Shown: piece after piece, positions 41,292 through 45,443 of the stretch | Position numbering within the stretch: position 1 is the first letter of the stretch | How the letters are laid out: each line of letters begins with the position of its first letter | NCBI GenBank assembly: GCA_029211095.1 | Contig: JARGFS010000005.1 | Location: forward strand, 1-45,443 | Direction: 5' to 3' | From: a bacterium | GTDB taxonomy: Bacteria; Zixibacteria; MSB-5A5; GN15; FEB-12 | Length of the DNA: 45,443 nt | The notes under the pieces: model-generated | Databases searched by the model: none | Told to the model about the DNA's origin: nothing | The model's input: the letters and a program-made list of their open reading frames with translations, nothing else | Program-made: the position numbers and the translations under genes

Positions 41292-43046
41292 ATGGTGAAA
41301 AAGAAACCGACAATTCCGGCCGCTACTGATATTCCTCTTTTCAACCGTAGATTCTACGATAGCAAAGATGTCATGTCACGTATTGGTGACGGGGCTATTG
41401 GCGGCAAGGCAACCGGCCTTGCCTTTGCCGCTCGGCTGCTCAAGGAGGCGGTTCCCTCCGGTGAGCTCAGCGGCCTCTCCGTATCGGTCCCCCGATTTGT
41501 GATTGTGACCACTGATGTCTTTGACGCGTTTATGGAACGGAACAATCTCAATGAGGTTGCTCTTGGAGATTTACCCAACGACCGTATTGCCAATGCTTTC
41601 CTGAAGGCGGAATTTCCAACCGAATTTGCAGGAGATTTAAGAGGATTAATCACGGCGGTGAATTCTCCGCTGGCCATACGCTCTTCGAGCATGCTTGAAG
41701 ACTCCATGTACGAGCCGTTTGCCGGTGTCTATGAAACCAAGATGACTCCCAACAACCAGTCAGATACGGGCGCCCGCTATTCCAAACTGATTGAAGCGGT
41801 CAAATTTGTTTATGCCTCGACTTTCTTTCACGAAGCTAAGGCGTATAGGAAAATGACCGGACGAACTCCTTCGGATGAGAAAATGGCCGTGATAATTCAG
41901 GAAGTTGTGGGGCAGAGATATGGTGATCGGTTCTATCCGGCCATTTCAGGAGTCGCCCGATCTTACAACTTCTACGCCTTTGGACATGCCAAACCGGAGG
42001 ATGGAATTGTCGATCTTGCGCTCGGCCTGGGGAAGACAATTGTCGATGGCGGTCTTGCGTGGACGTATTGTCCGGCTTATCCCAAGTCTCCCCCTCCTTT
42101 TACCACCAGTGAGATGCTCAAATACACGCAGTCCGAGTTCTGGGCGGTGAATATGGGCAAACCGGCCGAGTACGACCCGGTGCGTGAAACTGAATACCTG
42201 ATCAAGGCGACCGTGAAAGAGGCCGAGTATGACGATGCGATTTCGCAGTCAGCCTCGACCTACCAGGCCCACAACGACAGGCTGGTTATGGGTATCGGTC
42301 ACGATGGCCCCCGGGTGCTTAATTTTGCTCCGCTTCTGCAGTTTGGAGAGATTCCGATCAACGAACTGGTCAAGCAGTTGTCCAAGTTGTGCAGCACAAA
42401 ACTTGACTCAGCGGTCGAGATAGAGTTTGCCGTCTCCATTGACCCGCTCAGGAAGTCGCCGCCACGATTTGGTCTGCTGCAGGTCCGTCCGATGGTGGTT
42501 TCTGATGAGGAAATTGAGATCACCGATCCGGAACTGACCAGTAAGGAGGTGATTGTTGCCTCCAACAAGGTGCTCGGCAACGGTTGTGTCGGCGGAATTA
42601 AAGATATAATATTCGTAAATCCGGCGGTTTTCAAAAAAGAGAATACACGCCTCATTGCCGGTGAAATAGATGCCCTCAACAGAGAGTTTGCGGACTCAAC
42701 CAAACGATATATTCTCATTGGGTTTGGACGTTGGGGAAGTTCCGATCCCTGGCTGGGCATCCCGGTTGACTGGGGAAATATATCCAGTGCCCAGGTTCTG
42801 GTGGAGGCAACCTTACCGGACATGAATGTTGAACTCAGCCAGGGCTCTCACTTTTTTCATAACCTGACCAGTCTGCAGTTGTTATATTTCAGCGTTCCAC
42901 ACACCGGACAATATCAGATTGACTGGGACTGGTTGAACGCACAAAAGGTTGTCTCTGAAAAGGAGTTTGTAAAACATGTTGAGTGCAGTAAACCTGTGAC
43001 CATAAAGGTAGATGGCCGCAGCCAACGCGGAGTTATTTGCAGATGA
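41292..43046 (+). CDS. PEP/pyruvate-binding (PPDK N-terminal ATP-grasp) domain protein
   Basis: The 584-aa protein matches the ATP-binding module of PEP synthase and pyruvate phosphate dikinase: IGGKATGLAFAARLL (about 36-50), RSSSMLEDSMYEPFAGVYET (130-150), VIIQEVVGQRYG, FALGLGKTIVDGG-like ALGLGKTIVDGGLAWTY, and the EIEFAVSI plus LLQVRPM end of the ATP-grasp. It lacks the phosphohistidine swivel and the TIM-barrel PEP domain, so it is not a complete synthase. The C-terminal part contains a Trp/Gly-rich block, LIGFGRWGSSDPWLGIPVDW, repeated in the next protein (MGPGRW at the window end). Function unknown; a phosphotransfer or sensory role together with its neighbour is inferred. Its stop overlaps the next start (ATGA). 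Confidence 0.88.
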   Translation: MVKKKPTIPAATDIPLFNRRFYDSKDVMSRIGDGAIGGKATGLAFAARLLKEAVPSGELSGLSVSVPRFVIVTTDVFDAFMERNNLNEVALGDLPNDRIANAFLKAEFPTEFAGDLRGLITAVNSPLAIRSSSMLEDSMYEPFAGVYETKMTPNNQSDTGARYSKLIEAVKFVYASTFFHEAKAYRKMTGRTPSDEKMAVIIQEVVGQRYGDRFYPAISGVARSYNFYAFGHAKPEDGIVDLALGLGKTIVDGGLAWTYCPAYPKSPPPFTTSEMLKYTQSEFWAVNMGKPAEYDPVRETEYLIKATVKEAEYDDAISQSASTYQAHNDRLVMGIGHDGPRVLNFAPLLQFGEIPINELVKQLSKLCSTKLDSAVEIEFAVSIDPLRKSPPRFGLLQVRPMVVSDEEIEITDPELTSKEVIVASNKVLGNGCVGGIKDIIFVNPAVFKKENTRLIAGEIDALNREFADSTKRYILIGFGRWGSSDPWLGIPVDWGNISSAQVLVEATLPDMNVELSQGSHFFHNLTSLQLLYFSVPHTGQYQIDWDWLNAQKVVSEKEFVKHVECSKPVTIKVDGRSQRGVICR

Positions 43047-45443
43047 CCGGCAAGAAAAAAAGTCAGCGTGAGCGCCCCCCCGTGGACCAACTTCTGCACC
43101 AGCTGCAGGAACGAGCCAAAGAGCTGCAGTGTCTGTATCGGGTGGATGAGGCTCTCGGGCGCACCAAGGCTTCGCTTGACGAAGCCTGCCGGGAAATTGT
43201 CGCGGCCATTCCGCCCGGATGGCAATACCCTGATATTTGCGTGGCTCGAATCGTAATTGACGATAAGGTGTTCAAGAGTGACAATTTTGTAGAGACAAAA
43301 TGGGGATTGAATGCGAATATCATTTCGAGTGGTGTTGTCGTCGGTCACGTTGCCGTGTTCTACACCCAGGAGATGCCTCGATGGGATGACGGCCCTTTCC
43401 TGAGTGAAGAAACCAAACTCATCCGGACAATCGCTGACCGGATTGCTGTTCGCATTTCTCAACAGAACATGCAGAGTATTGTGGAGCAATGGGAGGGACG
43501 AAGCCTTGACCACCAGCGTAGAGATGCCGGTGACTGGCAGATTGTTCTTCAGATGCTCAAGCAGACCGACCGCGACCTCTATGTCCGTGTTGCCCGAAAG
43601 ACACTAAACCACCTTTGCTGGAGCGGCATCCCGCAGGCCGAAGAACTTCTGCATACAGGCGCCTCGGACCCTCGTCAGCTCGAAGCATCCATGCAGGAAG
43701 ACTGGAATCAAGCGTATGAACGCCGCAAGGTGGGATTTACCCCGGAGTTGTGCAGTGCTGTATTCAAAATGGCCGGTGAGACCCTGGACGACAATGTTCT
43801 CTTTGACCTTATACAGAGATGGATTCAGGAAGATAAACTTTCATTTCTTGCCCAAGTAGTAAACGGCAACCTGTCACTGGCCGATGTTGCCGATGCCATC
43901 AGACGCTACCACTACCTGGCCGAACAGGAGCCGGAGATTCAGTCCCCCAACAAAAGAGGGATTGAAGTTTCCCTGATCAGGAGATTCCTCTCCGATCAAC
44001 TTCAGTACATCAGCGCCGCCAAGGGCTATATTCAGGTTCATGACTTTTACAACCTTCTTGAACGGGTAGTATTTGTTCCGGCCAGTCATGGCAAGCTTGG
44101 CGGGAAGAGCGCGGGGCTCTACCTTGCGGCTCAGATACTAAAGTGCAAGGCAAAAGAAAACGAGTTGCTGAAGGATGTAAAAGTTCCCAAGACTTATCAC
44201 TTAACTTCGGACCTCCTGCTGCACTTCATGCACTACAATAACTTTGACGAAGTTGTCGAACAGAAATACAAACCGATTGAACAGGCGAGATTTGAATACC
44301 CGCACATTGTACAGACTTTCAAGAGCGCCCGGTTCCCGGCGGAAGTTCTCAATGGTCTTTCGGCAGCTCTTGATGACCTGGGTGAGACACCTCTGATTGT
44401 ACGGAGTTCTTCACTCCTTGAGGATCGCGTTGGGGCCTCCTTTTCGGGGAAATACAAGAGCGTCTTTGTGGCCAACCAGGGAACCAAGCAGCAGCGACTG
44501 CAGGCGTTGCTGGATGCGGTGGCCGAAGTTTACGCATCGACTTTTGGCCCCGATCCGATTGAATACCGCCTGGAGCGGGGCCTGATAGACTTTGGCGAAG
44601 AGATGGGAGTGATGATACAGGAAGTAGTGGGCACACAAGTTGGCCGCTATTTCCTCCCCTCCTTTGCCGGGGTTGCTTTTAGTAAGAATGAGTTTCGGTG
44701 GTCACCCCGGATAAGTCGGGAAGATGGTTTGATTCGTTTGGTCCCGGGATTGGGAACTCGCGCAGTTGATCGTATTGGGAATGACTATCCAATCCTGATT
44801 GCACCCGGTCAGCCCGGATTGCGAGTCAATATGACGCCGGAGGAGATAATCAATTACTCCCCTCAGAAGATTGACGTCATTGATCTGGAGAATAATAATT
44901 TTGTGACCGTGGATGCCGCTGAATTCATCAAGAATAACGCGCGAGAATTTCCGGGGATTGAGAACATTGTTTCAGCTCATAAAGATGGTCTGTTTAGAAT
45001 ACCCAGCGGTGACCACTTTGACTATGAGGGCAGTGATAACATCGTCACATTTGAAGGTCTTACCAAGCGAACCCCTTTTATCAGTCAGATCAAAGCCATT
45101 CTGGATACCCTGGAAGAGTCACTCGGTCTTCCGATCGACATTGAGTTTGCTTCCGACGGACGCAATTTTTATATCCTGCAGTGCCGATCTCAAAGTTACT
45201 CAGAAACCTATGCGCCAGCTATGATTCCAATCGATATCCCACCGGAGGAGATTGTGTTTTCCGCTAACCGGTACATATCGAATGGAATTACGCCGGAGAT
45301 CACTCATATTGTGTACGTTGATCCGCAGGGATACTCTCAGATTCCGGATCGTCAGTCGATGATTGAAATTGGCCGCGTTGTGGGACGTCTCAATAAAACC
45401 CTTCCCAGGCGGAAGTTTATACTTATGGGACCGGGACGCTGGG
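43043..45443 (+). CDS. GAF-like plus PEP/pyruvate-binding domain protein, 3' end outside the window
   Basis: The ATG at 43043 overlaps the previous stop (43044-43046) and the frame stays open to the end, about 800 codons. Residues about 20-150 are a sensor-like domain (QERAKELQCLYRVDEALGR, IPPGWQYPDICVARIVIDD, VGHVAVFYTQEMP, LIRTIADRIAVRI), the GAF-like unit often seen at the start of PEP synthase-like proteins and some histidine kinases. A helical middle of about 180 residues follows. From about 345 is the PPDK N-terminal ATP-grasp: GGKSAGLYLAAQIL, RSSSLLEDRVGASFSGKYKS, IEFASDGRNFYILQCRSQS. The final residues, KFILMGPGRW, repeat the Trp/Gly block of the upstream paralogue. The two genes are probably cotranscribed and their products may act together. 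Confidence 0.88.
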   Translation, partial: MTGKKKSQRERPPVDQLLHQLQERAKELQCLYRVDEALGRTKASLDEACREIVAAIPPGWQYPDICVARIVIDDKVFKSDNFVETKWGLNANIISSGVVVGHVAVFYTQEMPRWDDGPFLSEETKLIRTIADRIAVRISQQNMQSIVEQWEGRSLDHQRRDAGDWQIVLQMLKQTDRDLYVRVARKTLNHLCWSGIPQAEELLHTGASDPRQLEASMQEDWNQAYERRKVGFTPELCSAVFKMAGETLDDNVLFDLIQRWIQEDKLSFLAQVVNGNLSLADVADAIRRYHYLAEQEPEIQSPNKRGIEVSLIRRFLSDQLQYISAAKGYIQVHDFYNLLERVVFVPASHGKLGGKSAGLYLAAQILKCKAKENELLKDVKVPKTYHLTSDLLLHFMHYNNFDEVVEQKYKPIEQARFEYPHIVQTFKSARFPAEVLNGLSAALDDLGETPLIVRSSSLLEDRVGASFSGKYKSVFVANQGTKQQRLQALLDAVAEVYASTFGPDPIEYRLERGLIDFGEEMGVMIQEVVGTQVGRYFLPSFAGVAFSKNEFRWSPRISREDGLIRLVPGLGTRAVDRIGNDYPILIAPGQPGLRVNMTPEEIINYSPQKIDVIDLENNNFVTVDAAEFIKNNAREFPGIENIVSAHKDGLFRIPSGDHFDYEGSDNIVTFEGLTKRTPFISQIKAILDTLEESLGLPIDIEFASDGRNFYILQCRSQSYSETYAPAMIPIDIPPEEIVFSANRYISNGITPEITHIVYVDPQGYSQIPDRQSMIEIGRVVGRLNKTLPRRKFILMGPGRW

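Overview
The window is a 45.4 kb bacterial chromosome segment with mixed housekeeping and accessory genes. Its content points to a Gram-negative, respiring, probably anaerobic or facultative organism: outer-membrane beta-barrels, periplasmic RND adaptor, 42 haem-binding CxxCH motifs in two secreted cytochromes, a quinol-type nitric oxide reductase. Gene content resembles uncultivated FCB-type lineages such as Zixibacteria or the deltaproteobacterial groups, but there is no 16S or ribosomal marker, so the phylum is an inference. No tRNA, rRNA or CRISPR array was recognised.

Layout. 1-3.9 kb (minus): ruvC-ruvA-ruvB-queA plus a small zinc-ribbon gene; queA carries two in-frame insertions made of paired DNA hairpins. 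4.0-5.8 kb: an IS3-family (IS407-like) element with a canonical A AAA AAC frameshift site, lying between a broken SRPBCC gene and a C-terminally cut membrane-protein gene. 6.3-10.3 kb (plus): a nitric-oxide module (Rrf2 regulator, hemerythrin-like protein, qNOR, DUF6448 lipoprotein-like secreted protein) with a repeated 19-nt putative operator. 10.9-15.9 kb (minus): heavy-metal RND efflux (Cys-rich secreted protein, adaptor with two Cys-rich modules, CusA/CzcA pump). 16.3-20.5 kb (minus): trehalose operon (DUF5752, TreT-like GT4, OtsB, OtsA).

20.8-28.0 kb (minus) is the most striking electron-transfer locus: FAD/ferredoxin oxidoreductase with a membrane anchor, b-type cytochrome-like membrane protein, a 17-haem and a 25-haem c-type cytochrome, and an outer-membrane beta-barrel, in that transcriptional order and nearly without gaps. 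Together they could carry electrons from cytoplasmic NAD(P)H or ferredoxin through the inner membrane and periplasm to the outside. The 25-haem protein is built of six copies of a three-haem repeat.

28.4-33.5 kb (plus) is a four-gene cassette whose three junctions are all 4-nt NTGA overlaps: an ATP-grasp ligase fused to a degenerate M20 peptidase domain, a gamma-glutamyltransferase-like protein lacking the usual substrate-carboxylate arginine, an N-formylglutamate amidohydrolase-like protein, and a compact protein kinase. I do not recognise this set as a described system; a peptide or amino-acid-conjugate pathway is a guess.

34-45.4 kb: DUF2200 protein, MDR oxidoreductase, CstA-type transporter, a frameshifted outer-membrane protein, an O-methyltransferase, the debris of a second beta-barrel gene related to the one in the cytochrome locus, glutamate dehydrogenase, and two tandem PEP/pyruvate-binding (ATP-grasp) proteins, the second running off the window. 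A short dispersed repeat of about 100 bp occurs in three or four intergenic regions.
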